The position numbers were made by a program, and so were the translations under genes. Shown piece after piece: positions 12,183-23,524 of a DNA stretch of 64,000 nt (the first letter of the stretch is position 1; every line of letters begins with the position of its first letter). The notes under the pieces were generated by a model, which was not told the origin of the DNA, searched no databases, and was given only the letters and a program-made list of their open reading frames with translations. Origin of the DNA: Diphasiastrum complanatum (taxonomy: Eukaryota > Streptophyta > Lycopodiopsida > Lycopodiales > Lycopodiaceae); assembly GCA_029204225.1 (NCBI GenBank), contig CM055103.1, forward strand, positions 39,104,095 to 39,168,094, given 5' to 3'.

Positions 12183-12475
12183 AGCATAGTCACGGACCTA
12201 TTCGAGGAGGACCTATGCTCAGCATAGGTCGAGAGAGGACCTATCCTGAGCATAGGTCCAGTGGGCACTTATGCTGAGCATGGGTCCAACGGGCACTTAC
12301 GCTCAGCATAGGTCGAGAGAGGACCTATGTTGAGCATAGGTCCTGAGCATAGGTCCAGTGCCCAATGAGCACTTATGCTCAACATAGGTCGAGGGAGGAC
12401 TTATGTTGAGCACAAGTCTAACCATAAGTCTAGTGAGCATAAGTCTAGTAAACACTTATGCTGAGCAACGAAGGC
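12183..12475. repeat. Palindromic satellite array 2 (TATGCTNAGCATA modules)
   Basis: This is the same module family as 1-335. CTATGCTCAGCATAGG, TTATGCTGAGCATGGG and variants are separated by spacers such as TCGAGAGAGGAC or TCCAGTGGGCAC. Modules degrade toward the right end, and single relics occur near 12,690. Confidence 0.85.
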
Positions 12476-12989
12476 AGTTGTCGACGATAGCAATGAAGGC
12501 CCATTTTGAGTCCCAATCTATAGATCCTCCTTCCAAGAATGAAACCTCCAAGGTTTAAAGGACAATAATTCTCTTTACATTCTTTGCTAGGGCATAGGTT
12601 CAACGGCAAATCTTAAAACAAAGGTCTAAACCACTTTTTTTTTTTTGCTATCGTATCAAAAAGATTCTTTGCAAAGCGAAAAGATTCACCTATGTTGAGC
12701 ACAGATGAAAACCTTTTGCTTCTCTTTCTGAGGGAAGCGTTTTACCATTTTGCCTCATCCATAAGAAAAATTCAAGCAGCTTCTCTTTACTTTTGAAGCA
12801 ATCAACAAAGCTTTCGAGTGCCTACGTTAAGAAATGCTTTGGTAAGAAGCTCCTCTATCGCTGCACCAACATGAGATTTAGTGCGTAAGTTTTTTTCCAG
12901 CTCTTTCTTCTTCCTGCTCGTTGGAAGTTCCATCAATGGAACTGTTCAAGCCAAACAGTGTCTCACCTTTTCTACAACGACTGAGGCGT

Positions 12990-13385
12990 TGCAGGATGAG
13001 CTGTCAGCTCAAATTGATATAGTCCGCATATGAGAGATTCTGAAGTACAACGCTTTTGGTAATTTAGGGACAATTTTCGACAGTGCTTGGGCTAAGTTCG
13101 GTGAGGCACAACGCTTTTGGTAAATCAAGGACAATTTTCGACAGTATTGGGGTTAAGTTCGGTGAGGCACAACACTTTTGGTGAATCAGAGACAATTTTC
13201 GACAGTGTTGGGGCTAAGTTCAGTGAGGAGCTTGCAGACAGATCTTGTGGACTCTGGATGCTTCCTTCTTTCATAAATCACTCCTGCATTCCAAATGCTT
13301 CCGTGATCTTTTTGGGAACAAGAGCTGACTAAGGGATTATTCCTACATATGATTCCAATTTGTGATGAGATCAGCATCTTATTTT
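12990..13385 (+). pseudogene. Broken SET-domain protein exon
   Basis: The segment reads ALQDELSAQIDIVRI, a stop, then EILKYNAFG. After a repeated block it continues as FDSVGAKFSEELADRSCGLW, MLPSFINHSCIPNASVIFLG, and, after a frameshift, IPICDEISILFL. NHSCxPNA is the signature of the SET methyltransferase core; the preceding GLWxLPSFI and the NAFG element are typical of plant SET proteins of the TPR-containing (SMYD-like) type. In-frame stops near 13,033 and 13,330, a 61-bp triplication that shifts frame, and the absence of the rest of the domain mean it cannot be functional. It could be a captured or retro-copied gene fragment. Confidence 0.7.
13048..13228 (+). repeat. 61-bp triplication inside the SET exon
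   Basis: Three consecutive copies (13,048-13,108, 13,109-13,169, 13,170-about 13,228) each carry CAACRCTTTTGGT, then ACAATTTTCGACAGT, then TAAGTTC(G/A)GTGAGG. Unit length is not a multiple of three, so each copy changes the reading frame. Copies differ at several positions, so the event is not very recent. Confidence 0.9.
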
Positions 13386-14261
13386 TGCTATTGTTGTTCA
13401 ACTTTTCAGCTTATTGGACCTATAACAGGAAAATAAATCAACATAGCTAAAATGTAGACTCTTCCAACATCAATGAGCACTTAAGATGTCTAATAGAGAA
13501 GGATGCACTCTTTTTTATTATTTGGTATATTAACTGCTCTTAAATCCTCATCAACAGACGGAATAGCTCACTCCTAAGGTAGAATTGCTTACCTAAAGAC
13601 TCAATGACATTACTTAGTAGCTTTCAAAATAGGGAGATTCATGTTTCCTTCTAATAAAACCTAATCTGATTAGGTGCACAAGGCTAGAAAATCAACGATC
13701 CAAAGTTCTTTGACCTAATTCACAGATTTTTGGAACGAAGCCATACTATCGTTCAGGATCAGAGGTCAGATGCCTGGATTTGTAATCCAAGAGAACGCCG
13801 CATGGCTTTGGGTGGGCGGAACGTGGCGGCGTGCACGTCCCAGCCCCATGACAAAATATGGACAACGTTCTTGCCTCCTTGAGTGAATTATCATCAATTT
13901 CATAGTAACTCCCTTGTTTTGCAGCATACATACCCGTCGCTCCTGAGGCATTGGCAGTAAGTGGATGTGTGGTAGATATTGCCCATATTTGAAAATAACA
14001 CTATCAAATGACGTTGCAAAAACAAAGGCCAACGAGCTTTTCATCTACTAACTTATAGAAACTGAGGCTGTAAATGGGCCTTTACATTAAATGCATAAAA
14101 GTGAAATGCCGCAGCACTCTTTCAAATGATTTTATGATTGAAGGTTGCAATTAGGATGTGAACGCCCTTCCATTAGCAAGAACCTTAATATCTTGTTTTT
14201 TTCAACTGAAGCCGGCATCAGTTTGGTAGTCCAAAGGCTTACAAGAACTCAGTTGAGAGAA

Positions 14262-14654
14262 ATTAGTGAGAATTCCTTGGAATTTGAATTGTAAAAAAAA
14301 CAATACAAAAAATATTTTCAATGTTTTCAAAATTTATGGATTTAGCATAACTAGCATCAAATGTAGTATGTGAGTTATTTTCATAAAAGTCAATTTAGCC
14401 TTTAAAAAAACCATAAATATTTTGTGTATTTTGTTCACGTGAACATTTTCAATTTTTTAAGTTTTATTTTAAAAAAATTATTTTTTTGGACAAGGTGTAT
14501 TGATTTTTTGGTCAAAATGGATATATTTTGTATATATGTTTTTGTGATTTTTGAGATTTTTTCGTGAAAAAGCATGTTTTTGGGCAAAATTTCAAAACCT
14601 GAAAAATGGTTACACTTTTTTAAGATTTTGACCCATTTCAAAAGATTTCGCGTT
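14262..14654 (+). repeat. Second copy of DUF7869-element 3' tail
   Basis: Direct-orientation copy of 3,815-4,198, beginning TTAGTGAGAATTCCTTGGAA and ending TTCAAAAGATTTCGCGTTAA. Only the last codons and 3' flank of the element are present. The adjacent 14,660-14,760 is CA/CT-rich simple sequence and 14,790-14,890 holds four GTTTCNAACG-like motifs; no gene is seen to about 15,100. Confidence 0.75.
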
Positions 14655-15889
14655 AAATGACAAACACAAATCTCAAGCCTCAAACACTCCCTCTCCCTCA
14701 CACACAAACTCTCCCTCTCCGTCACACAAACACACACATCTATCTCACCTCTCGGGACCACACAAAAAAGCAAAATAACTTGCATTTTTTTTCCCAGCCG
14801 TTTCGAACGTCCTGTTGACGTTTCCAAACGGGCCCGTTTCAAACGAGGGGTTTCAAACGCTTTGCTTTGTTCGAAATGAGTTTCGAGGAAACATTGGTCA
14901 CAACATAGAGCACATGGTGTTTTGAAATAGTTTTGTAATCGATGTGGATGATTCAAAAAAATTGGGTGTGCCACTCTAATTTAGTCTAAATGCCTTACAA
15001 TGCATCGCTAAACTTTTCCTTCTAAAAGACAGAAGGCTTTATACAGGATGTTTTGACTGCAATTCATGAAAATGCCTCTAAGTTATTTATTGTGTCATTT
15101 GATTACAGAAGATAAAAGTTGGTCGTAAGAGGTTTACTATCTACTTAGAAAATTTGCATATAAAGAAGAGATTCCTAAGAAGAAAATGTTGGATCCAATG
15201 TGGTGGCTATCTCATTAAAATCAACTTCGAAAAGATAATTTCATCCTAACACTTCCATGAGTTCGTTATTCTTCTTAGTTTCTTAGTCTGATATTTCTCT
15301 CACAAAAGTGATCTGATGGCCTTTATCTTGAAGTTCAGCGGCATGAGATTCTTGGGCTTCTAGGAAAGTTTACTTATAATACAAAGCAAATCAATATGCA
15401 AAACAAAACTTCAACAGGCCCTGATGCACTAAATGACTCACAGGACCTAATCATTTTGCAGATTGGTTAAGAAAATGTACATTTTTGATTCAAATACTCA
15501 AGATAATACTTAGCAAAACAAACAGCCATAACAAAGTTCATGAAAACAAAATAAAAGTTTTCTATGAATGGTGAGAATAACTGGTGAATTAAATTGCACA
15601 TATTTATACCCAAATTTGCATACATATAACCATTTTTACAAAAGTATAGGTATGTACAAGAACCTTTACTTTTCATAAATATGCAGTACAATATTTTTTA
15701 TGTGAAGAGTCTGCTACTTGTGGCTGTTTGCCAAAAGTATGTATGCTTCCTGGTGAAAACCCTCTCCAAATCTGCAGTCCATTAAAATGAAGCTACATAA
15801 GCTTCACAGCATATTTTGGCGAGTAAAAGCAATATGATTTGAAAGTTAACTTATTAGTGGGAATGGATGCAACAGTCAAGCAACTGAAC

Positions 15890-18800
15890 CTAAGCATCAA
15901 CTGGAGGTCCAGGGTAAGCTGGCAAACTCATTATTCGAGTATCCACAACTGGAACTCCAATTGTAAAATGATAGAGGCTCTGAAAATCTTTTCCCTTCAA
16001 CCCTAAAATCTCGTGCACTGCACAAAAAAACAATACATACTATTACTAACACGTGCACCACAGAAAGGTACAGTCATCAAAAACTCTCATGATTCTGGAT
16101 CTTACCGCTTTCTGGTTAAGAAGCTTGGGATGGCGTTATGTACTCATACATCAGAAGTTGTTGCCATTTAAGAGGACTGAGCAACCTTTGTATCCAAAAA
16201 TGATGGCCAACGTGAATCTCCACTCTCTAAGCAAAAACAGACTTTCTTGCCACATGCAATAAAAAAAGGAAAACTTCCCAAAAAGAGTTCACTCTACATG
16301 TAGCTGGGCTTCCCCCTAGAATTATCCCTGTTTTCAAAGATGAAATGTACTGGAAGTGGACCCCACTTTCTGAGGTGGCTCACAAATTAGCAAACGAAGT
16401 ATGGACAAAACCCTAAAAAATTTTAAACAGGAAAAAAATTAAAACCATCAATTTCCAATGGGTATAACTGCAACTGAAATACAAAAATGACTGACTATGA
16501 GATAGAAGAAGGTACCAGAATCATCAAAATAGCACCCAATCCCTGTTGCAGAAACCCCGACTGCATGGGCTTCTAGATATAATAGTTGACCTAAAACACC
16601 TGACTCCCAAAAAAGACGCGGGTACATCCAAGGACCTCGATCTCTGATCGCATTATTAAAATGTGCAATCATCCCTAAGCTGAAACAGCTATCACCCGCG
16701 ATTTCCTGAAAAAGTTCCCAATAAATTACCAACAGAACTGGTTGAAAGATTTACAAAGAATTCCTAAGGACCAGACAACAGCATGTGAACCTGTATCATC
16801 AAAAAACCAACGATAATCGTGAAATCCTTGTGTGACATATTACTTGGAGACCATGGATACGAGATAAGTTTAGCTATTAAAAAATTTGTGTCCTTGACCA
16901 ACTGTGGTTAGTTGGTGTCTAGCCTCAGCTAAGGGAAGCCTGGTGAGGTTTAGGGTTTAGGGTTGAAAAAAAAAACACCTCCGTGTTGATGTCTAGGTAT
17001 TCTTGTCCAAGATAGTACATAACTCAGCACATCAAGGTGGTCATCGAAGATGTGGGACCTAGCAATGTGACACATGTAATCAATTATCACTATATTTCTC
17101 TCATCTATAAACATTGCTGATGATTGATCATACTGTACTATGAAAAGAATCAATCATGTTTGATTTTCATAATTTGGCCAGTGATATGTGGTAAAATAGA
17201 ATCTAAACTTATTTAATTTGGTGGTGCAGTTGATCACAAATAATGCCTTAAATTTTTTCTCAATGGGGACACTAGTGAATAAGACGTACCCACACATTTT
17301 TGGGGGCCCATGTGCCACACGTTGCTTCAATCTATTGATTGAGGATGTGGCGAAGTTGCCTTGGGTCAAAAAAGTAGTGGACATAGCACAATTCTTGGTG
17401 AAATTTGTTGCCAAGAGGCCAAAAATCCTTGCCAAGGGTGGGTTCAAATCCCTTGAGATCTTGAAACCTCCCCCTCGTAGGTTTGCTTATATTTCTATTG
17501 TTTTGGAGCGATTCCTTTAAGTGCTAAATACACAGGCAAACGGTTGTTTTGAACCATTGGGTGGAGCAGAATGGTTCATGGTGTTGGAAAAAGGAAAGAA
17601 AGGCCGACACAACAAAAACTGCATTCGATAGATGCAAATGTTGGGCTCTACAGAATGATCCTTCTTCAATGCATGTCCACGCCTATCAAATTCGAACCAT
17701 ACTATCACGACAAGAGTCATGTTTGATTCTACTTGATTCTAACTTTGAAATCACCAGAATCTATAAGACTGATTACGTAGACAAACATGAACAGAGTAGA
17801 AGTATTGATATACGTAAGTGTTTGATACATCAGACAAAACCATAAGAGAACGACAAAAGATAACAGTTGATAAGAAAAGCATACATTCATTATGACATAA
17901 TACTGAACAACATAAAAGCGTAGGATTGTATTCAGTAAGTAGCATGTACAAATCAGAGGAATTACGAGCACAAGACTATAACGGATACAACCGCATACTC
18001 ATAAACAATTATGAATGTGATCGTCTTTGTCTGACACACTTCCGCTAATAAGCAATGAAATGCTGCTAGTAATATACTCTATGACAAATTGATCATAAAT
18101 CAATTGACTCGTGATCTTGTCTTATTTAACTTGAGAAAATAATAAGCTAATTATACTAGATAGGAATGTCGCATGGGCTTACCCAAATGACAGTTGATGG
18201 CAGCAGTTTAGCCAGGTTGCAATTGGCACTTAGCCATATTGCGCTATCACTTATCCAGTTAGGAACTCGTAATCATCAGATTTTGTAAATAGTCGTAACG
18301 AGTGAAGATCCATAAGCAAGCATGAACACCCAATCGTAAAACGCAAGCTCGTACGCCAATAAGTAAACGTAAGAGCCTGTAAAAGACCGTGGAAGGTCGT
18401 GAGCGCATAGGCACATGTAAGTGGCTGAAGCGATCATAAACCTACTTTGTGATCCTCATGTATTTCTACAATCTGTGCAAAAATGCGAGTAAATTTGCAG
18501 TAACTGGATAAGTGAATGGATGTAGATTAAAAATGGGATAAGAGTAATAAGGAATGAGAACAATAATCCAACACCCCCCCCCTCCCAAATCTGAATCCAT
18601 GGATGCCTTGATCTTCAAACTATGACTGGGCCTGTAGACTTGATTGATGACTCGTGAACCTGCATGGTTGCCACGTGTCATGATCTAGGTGTGCACATGG
18701 CTTGGAGTCTCTCTCCTTGGAAGTATACAAGGGGAGAAAGGCTCATTTGCCATCCATTCTATCTACCTAGGAGAAGGTGGATGGAGAGTGTGTGCACGGC

Positions 18801-21800
18801 CAGGATGTTTGCTAGCATGAGGCAGGAGATGGCTGAGAGCCTAGGCGCCGTGGTATGGGACGCCGTCTAGGATGGAGGTCGGATCGAGCTTGATACGGTC
18901 ACAGGCCAGGGCACGGTGGGTGGACCCAGATTAGGTCCTACGGCGGGGTGGAACGTGAATCGTTCGGTCTCTTGTGGTTAACCGGCACCTGCAGGTTTGC
19001 AATAAGTAGGGATTGTAACATATGGTATCAGAGCCACTGCATGCTGAAAGCAGGTGCGTTGATCCGTAGAGTTTTTTCTTGTAGTTTTGGTGCTTCTGAC
19101 GGATTTCAAAACGGGGTTAAACGCATTTTTTATGCACATTTGAAGTTTCTTTCTTTTTGCTGTTTTTTGAGTTTTAAAAAAAAGGCAGTAAAAGGCCCTT
19201 GGTATGTTGCCACGTGGCACTGTCCAGATTCTGGACAGGTGGCAGAGGGGAGCGACCTCTAATTCCGCTCAGTTCCGAGGTATTGATCTATATTAGAAGG
19301 GCCCCCAGCGCTTTTAAAAAAACACTTTCTTGTTAATGGTCCAGCGATGGACAAATAATTTCCTCAAGAATGTTTTTTTGATTAAAAAACTTGTATTGGA
19401 TCCTCCTTGATGTTGCCACATGGCTCTGTCCGGATCAGGACAGGTGGCGCAGACAGGCGGAATCCTGTTCTTCTCAGATTCGGAGGTCCAGATCTCTGTT
19501 TCACGGGCCAGGGATGTCAAATAAAGATACCTTTGACCAGATCCCGTTGGAAAACAGCGATGGAGCCTCGTTTTTTTGATCTGATCATTTCAGAAAAGGA
19601 ATGTTGGCCAGCGATGAGGGGTGAGAGGGGACTGGCTGCCTACTGGGCAAAAGCTGATGGGTGGCCAGAGGTGCTTACCTGGAGGCAAGGTGGCAAAGTA
19701 AAGCCACTTGGCAGGAAGTAGGATAGCATGGAGAGGGAGGCATACCTCTCCTATGCATCTGTTTTTTGTGAAAAGAGGTGGAGGTGGTGGTGCATCCTTC
19801 TCTTTGCTCTCTCTTATTCCTCTTGGCAGCCATGGACAATACCATTTGGTTTGTGAAGAGACAGCAAGAATAGTTTTGTATCTACCTTCCTTGAGTAGCT
19901 TTTGATTTTCTTCTATCAATTTTTCTTAATTCACATCTCTTCTTCTTGTAAAAATGGAGCCTACTCCTACCACAGCCTATGTCCCCTGCTAAAAAGGCTA
20001 CAATATCTACCTTTGTCTTAGACTCTGATGCTTTGATGCTGGCAATTAACAATCTACAGCAACAAATTGTGGATATGCAAGCTAGGCACAGTCGGGATCA
20101 GCAGGATCTCAAGGAATTGACGCAGCTAAGGCAATTGGTGCATCAACCCTTGTTCGCTCCTAAAGTTTTTGCTGGGGAAAAGAAGGATAGAACCCCGGAG
20201 GCGGTCTTGCAATGGCTGGATCGATGGAATTCGCACTTTTCCATTCACGATTCATCCGAAGACAACAAGATCAATCTCGCCGTCATGTACCTGCGAGGTA
20301 AAGCATTTACCTGGTGGCAAGATTTGAGGGTAAGCCTGAAGTTCCTAGGAATTGGGAGGATTTCTGTAAGGCCTTTAAGGCGGCCTTCCTTCCTATTCTT
20401 GATGATTTTGAATTTTATCGTCAGTATGCAATGATCCATATAGGGAACCGGCCCCTGGATCAGTATTTACAAGAGTTTCAGGAAGTCTATTCTCGAGATC
20501 CTGTATTAGTAAAGTTGCATTTTATGCTTGGGTTGTCAAGAGACTACCAGCTAGTGGTTTTGAATCGGGGTTTTTAAGAAAGGAAAGCCAGCCTCTTACC
20601 CTCGCGGATGTTGTTCGCTTCGCCAGGATCTACGACGATACTCGTATGATGGCTAAGCTTGAGACTGGTGTCTTGCCCGACGTAAAGGGTAAGAAGCCTT
20701 TCTTTCCTTTCTTAAAAACCCCGATTCAGAACCACGTCAATGAGACATACCAAAGGAGAAGTGCAATCTTCAACCTTCTGAAGTCCATCCAAAGAGTCTC
20801 ATACCATCAAATCCATTCATATTGTGGACTAAATGCGACTACATCCCTGCCCACTCCAGTGTCCAAGAGTAGCTTAGGTCAAATGCACAAACATACCTTC
20901 TTTCGTACATTTGTACAAAAACGAACTAGGTTTCTAACAATTTTCCCGAGGTGACAAGCAAACTCACGTGTGATGAAGACCAGCAGGAAAGAGCAAATCC
21001 GATCTGAATAAGTCCCAACTTCCTCATAGAAGAATAAGAAATTCAGCCCTTCTAATTTCATCGCTTCGACATATTCAAAACTTTACTTGAAAGGCATAGC
21101 TAGTGTTGAAATCCAAAGATGCAAAGGACACTCGAACAAACTTTGAATGGATGTGATGTGCAGAATAAGTTACAAGAAGCAGCTTTCTGAATCAAGTGTT
21201 GTTCCCTCTAGCCAAAATCAGAGAATCAACTAGATATGTGCAGAATTAGTCACAAGAGGCAACTTTCTGAATCAAGTGTTCTTCCTTCTACCCAAGTAAA
21301 CTGCATGATGCTTCCCAAAGTTAACCAGTACTTTGGCTATTGATCTAACAGCAAAACGCAATAAAATAGGAGAAAGGGATCTTGGTAAATTTTCATTCTG
21401 CCTTATGCACAAGCTAGGTTAGGAAATTTATTGATGTTAAGTTTAGGACAGTGTGATGAAAACAAAAGAAAGTGCAATCAATAAATCTATGGAGACCAAC
21501 TCTTGGACATTACCTTAATCATGCCTCTCACATGCATAAAGATATGTCCACAATGTCATTACTCAACAAAGGCACATACATTTAAACTGAGACCAATTCA
21601 CTGCGCTCTGTCACTTCTCTCGAGGTGAAAGCCAATGATATTATGAAGGATAGCATTTGAGCAAATCTCACTGGAACCTTTACTATTCTGCAACCAATAC
21701 CATTAAAATTCAGTACATACCTGGTGGCAAGATAACAGTGCTGCCACTGAACGACAGTCAGCTGAGACAAGTTTGTACAAAGGTAGCACTGCAGGGCACC

Positions 21801-23391
21801 CTGAAGGTTTTTCCCACTCAAATTCAGCCCTCATAGCCTCTCGAAGAATCTTTTCATGAGATGGATTGCGAACTAAAAAGTATATGCCCTTTGGCAGATC
21901 CACAACCGTATGTACAAATAATGCCATGTGCAGCTCCGCTTTCCAAGGAAGTGTTCTAAATGGTATTTGAAGTTCCCCACCTAGGGATTCTTTGGTATCA
22001 ACAGATGGCATCGCTTTGAGAAGAATTTGATAAAATACTTCCTTTCGCATGCCATATTTTCCATCCATTTCCACTGCACTTCTACGTTTATGCACTACTT
22101 GCCTAGCTGTCAGTGACTCATAGACTGACAAAGCTTGATGTGAGTTATCTATTTGTAAATGATCCAAGTTTGGAAAAGCTCCCTTTGTGGTCAAAGGCTT
22201 ACGAGCAGCCTCGGCAACTTTGTAGATAATGCCCCACCTTACATGCTCTTTACTCAAAGCGTTAGGCTTACCTTTCCACTCCAATCCAACAAGGCGAGAA
22301 ATGAGAGTCGAACTGTGCAAAGGATCTGAGAGAAACACCTTCTGAGAACTCTCATTCTGACCTTCACTGATGGATGAACCACTGTCATCCTTTGGCTCAG
22401 CCGGCACCTGCCGAGGAAATAGTAGAATTAGGCAATCTGCATGCTCCTGTTCAAGCTCTGGGAAATGACCCTTGGACGTCCCATTAGTTGAGACCGGCTT
22501 CTTTTCAGATACTCCCAAGATAATCTCAAGCTCCTTGGTACCAAGATCGTCAATGAGCCGGCACTCCCATCCAAGAGCTGCAGCTGCAACAGAAACAGCT
22601 CCAATTGCATGCCCAACGTCATGATTGCAATACCTAAAAGCCCTCTCGCCATACTTCCATGCCTCTCGCCAAAATATTGAAGTCAGCCCTACCAAAAATG
22701 AACCCTCAGGCAACCCTTGTGTCAATTCTTCCCACCAATTCAAGGGCAATTCAGCTCGAACCTCCAGAGCATGTTCTTTGGGGGCATAGTGAGCCACAAA
22801 AGGACTCTCTGAAATTCCAGGCAAAGGTGCAGAGATGACGTACCCCTCTGTCGGATGCAAATTACCACTGCTAGGGTTTATTCTGAGCGACCAAGTAGAT
22901 CTGCCGGCAGTCTTCCAGGCAGAAAGAGCCAAAGAATCGTAAAAAAACTGCGACAAGGACGCCATTGTGAGCGGGTTCGGATGTTGAGGCTCCAAGAAAA
23001 CAGCCGGATACAAAGGATCCAAACCCTCGGCAGGAGGCGAAGGGGGCAGATGATCCAGAGGCACCACGCGAGCGCCCACATAGCGGCGAAAGGGGTTTGG
23101 CTGGTTGGCCCAGTCGAGGCCATGCGGTCCTCGGGCATAGCTCTGCAATCCATGCTTGGTCTCATCATGGTAGGTCGTCACAACATCCATGGCTGCTGCC
23201 TGGGAAGAAGGGTGGTTTTGCTCATCCTGAGGGATGGAGCGAGAATCGAAAGCTCTGCAAACCCTAAAACGAAAAGAAGAGGGAAGGCGGAGATGTGTGA
23301 ATGTGCGAGGAGAGAAGCAGCAGGAGGAGGAGGAGGAGGAGGAAGAAGCAAGGCGGCCATTGCCTATGCTCCATGCAGCAGCAGCTCTCAT
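15890..23391 (-). CDS. SagB-type two-domain nitroreductase/dehydrogenase, copy A (3 exons: 23391-21721, 16705-16516, 16017-15890)
   Basis: Joining the exons gives 1,989 bases and 662 residues with no stop. Donors GTATGT and GTACC and AG acceptors are present, and intron phases match copy B exactly. Residues 1-67 are rich in Ser, Arg and Ala with no acidic residue before about position 49, which fits a plastid or mitochondrial transit peptide. Residues 68-310 form a first nitroreductase-like domain with the SagB-type motifs YHDETKHGLQSYARG, NPSSGNLHPTEGY (172-184) and REAWKYGERAFRYCNHDVGH (242-261). The second domain begins at RRSAVEMDG and continues over the exon junction as SCHQ-EIAGDSCFSLGMIAHF, LYLEAHAVGVSATGIGCYF and FQSLYHFTIGVPVVDTR. 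Families of this type bind FMN and oxidise or dehydrogenate small molecules or peptide azolines; the substrate here is unknown. The two-domain layout is common in bacteria. The first ATG (23,391) is in frame. Confidence 0.85.
17190..17520 (+). pseudogene. hAT transposase DUF659 fragment inside intron 1 of copy A
   Basis: The frame reads MVVQLITNNALNFFSMGTLV, then NKTYPHIFGGPCATRCFNLL, then IEDVAKLPWVKKVVDIAQFL. This follows the DUF659 pattern VVQVVTDNAxNxxxAG, YPxIFWxPCAAHCLNL, LEDIxK. The normal catalytic Asp of TDN is Asn here and the His of AAHC is Arg, so it is inactive. It is antisense to the host gene. Confidence 0.8.
17720..18573 (-). mobile_element. LTR (minus orientation) with adjacent polypurine tract, in intron 1 of copy A
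   Basis: On the minus strand the segment starts TGTTGGATTATTG and ends GAATCAAACA, giving TG...CA termini over about 854 bases. A purine-rich GGGAGGGGGGGGG lies directly before its start (plus 18,574-18,586), the position of a polypurine tract. The internal region is missing because another LTR begins about 100 bases away. Boundaries are inferred. Confidence 0.5.
18676..19020 (+). mobile_element. 5' LTR of a Gypsy-like element in intron 1 of copy A
   Basis: The segment runs from TGTCATGATCTAGG to GGGATTGTAACA (345 bases) and is followed after two bases by a tRNA-Met primer-binding site. A gag frame follows in the expected position about 1 kb downstream. No matching right LTR was found before exon 1, so the element is truncated. 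Confidence 0.6.
19023..19040 (+). other. tRNA-Met primer-binding site
   Basis: TGGTATCAGAGCCACTGC directly downstream of the LTR; the first 12 bases are the canonical initiator-Met complement used by many plant LTR elements. Confidence 0.8.
19979..20730 (+). pseudogene. Gypsy-type gag fragment
   Basis: An N-terminal coiled region (LAINNLQQQIVDMQARHSRD, then LKELTQLRQLV) is followed by FAGEKKDRTPEAVLQWLDRW and by VMYLRGKAFTWWQDL. After a frameshift near 20,325 come WEDFCKAFKAAFLPILDDFE and LDQYLQEFQEVYSRDPVLVK. A further piece reads DVVRFARIYDDTRMMAKLET. This order (LRGxAxxWW, then FxxxFxPxxxxxxxR, then YxxxF) is the retrotransposon gag domain. No zinc knuckle, protease or polymerase follows, so the element is dead and 3'-truncated. 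Confidence 0.8.
20561..20728. repeat. 27-bp perfect inverted repeat within gag remnant
   Basis: Arms at 20,561-20,587 and 20,702-20,728 are exact reverse complements (left arm starts TGAATCGGGG and ends GGAAAG), with about 114 bases between them. The left arm contains the gag stop; the right arm marks where gag similarity ends. Confidence 0.9.
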
Positions 23392-23524
23392 GATGAGAGC
23401 GAGGAGGAGAAGGAGCGTTGCTTCCTTCCAGAGAAGTCTTCATCGCCAGAAAAATAGCTTCGTGTCTTCCTCTTCTTCTTCTTCTTCTTTCCAATCCGAA
23501 TCAAATGGCATAATTTTTCATAAA

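Larger units (their letters stand above)
15120..23520 (-). repeat. Inverted segmental duplication, arm A
   Basis: This arm matches 52,335-63,690 in opposite orientation. Matches include all three exons, the exon 1 splice-donor region, intron 2 edges, and flanks on both sides: GAACTTCAAGATAAAG and TTGGATCCAATGTGG downstream, and the (GAA)n leader with ATTTCAATGG-type sequence upstream. The two large introns differ by independent transposon insertions. Confidence 0.85.

Noticed and set aside
14435-14974. 179-residue minus-strand frame
   Set aside because: It runs through the repeated DUF7869 tail and CA/CT simple sequence antisense to the element and has no domain.
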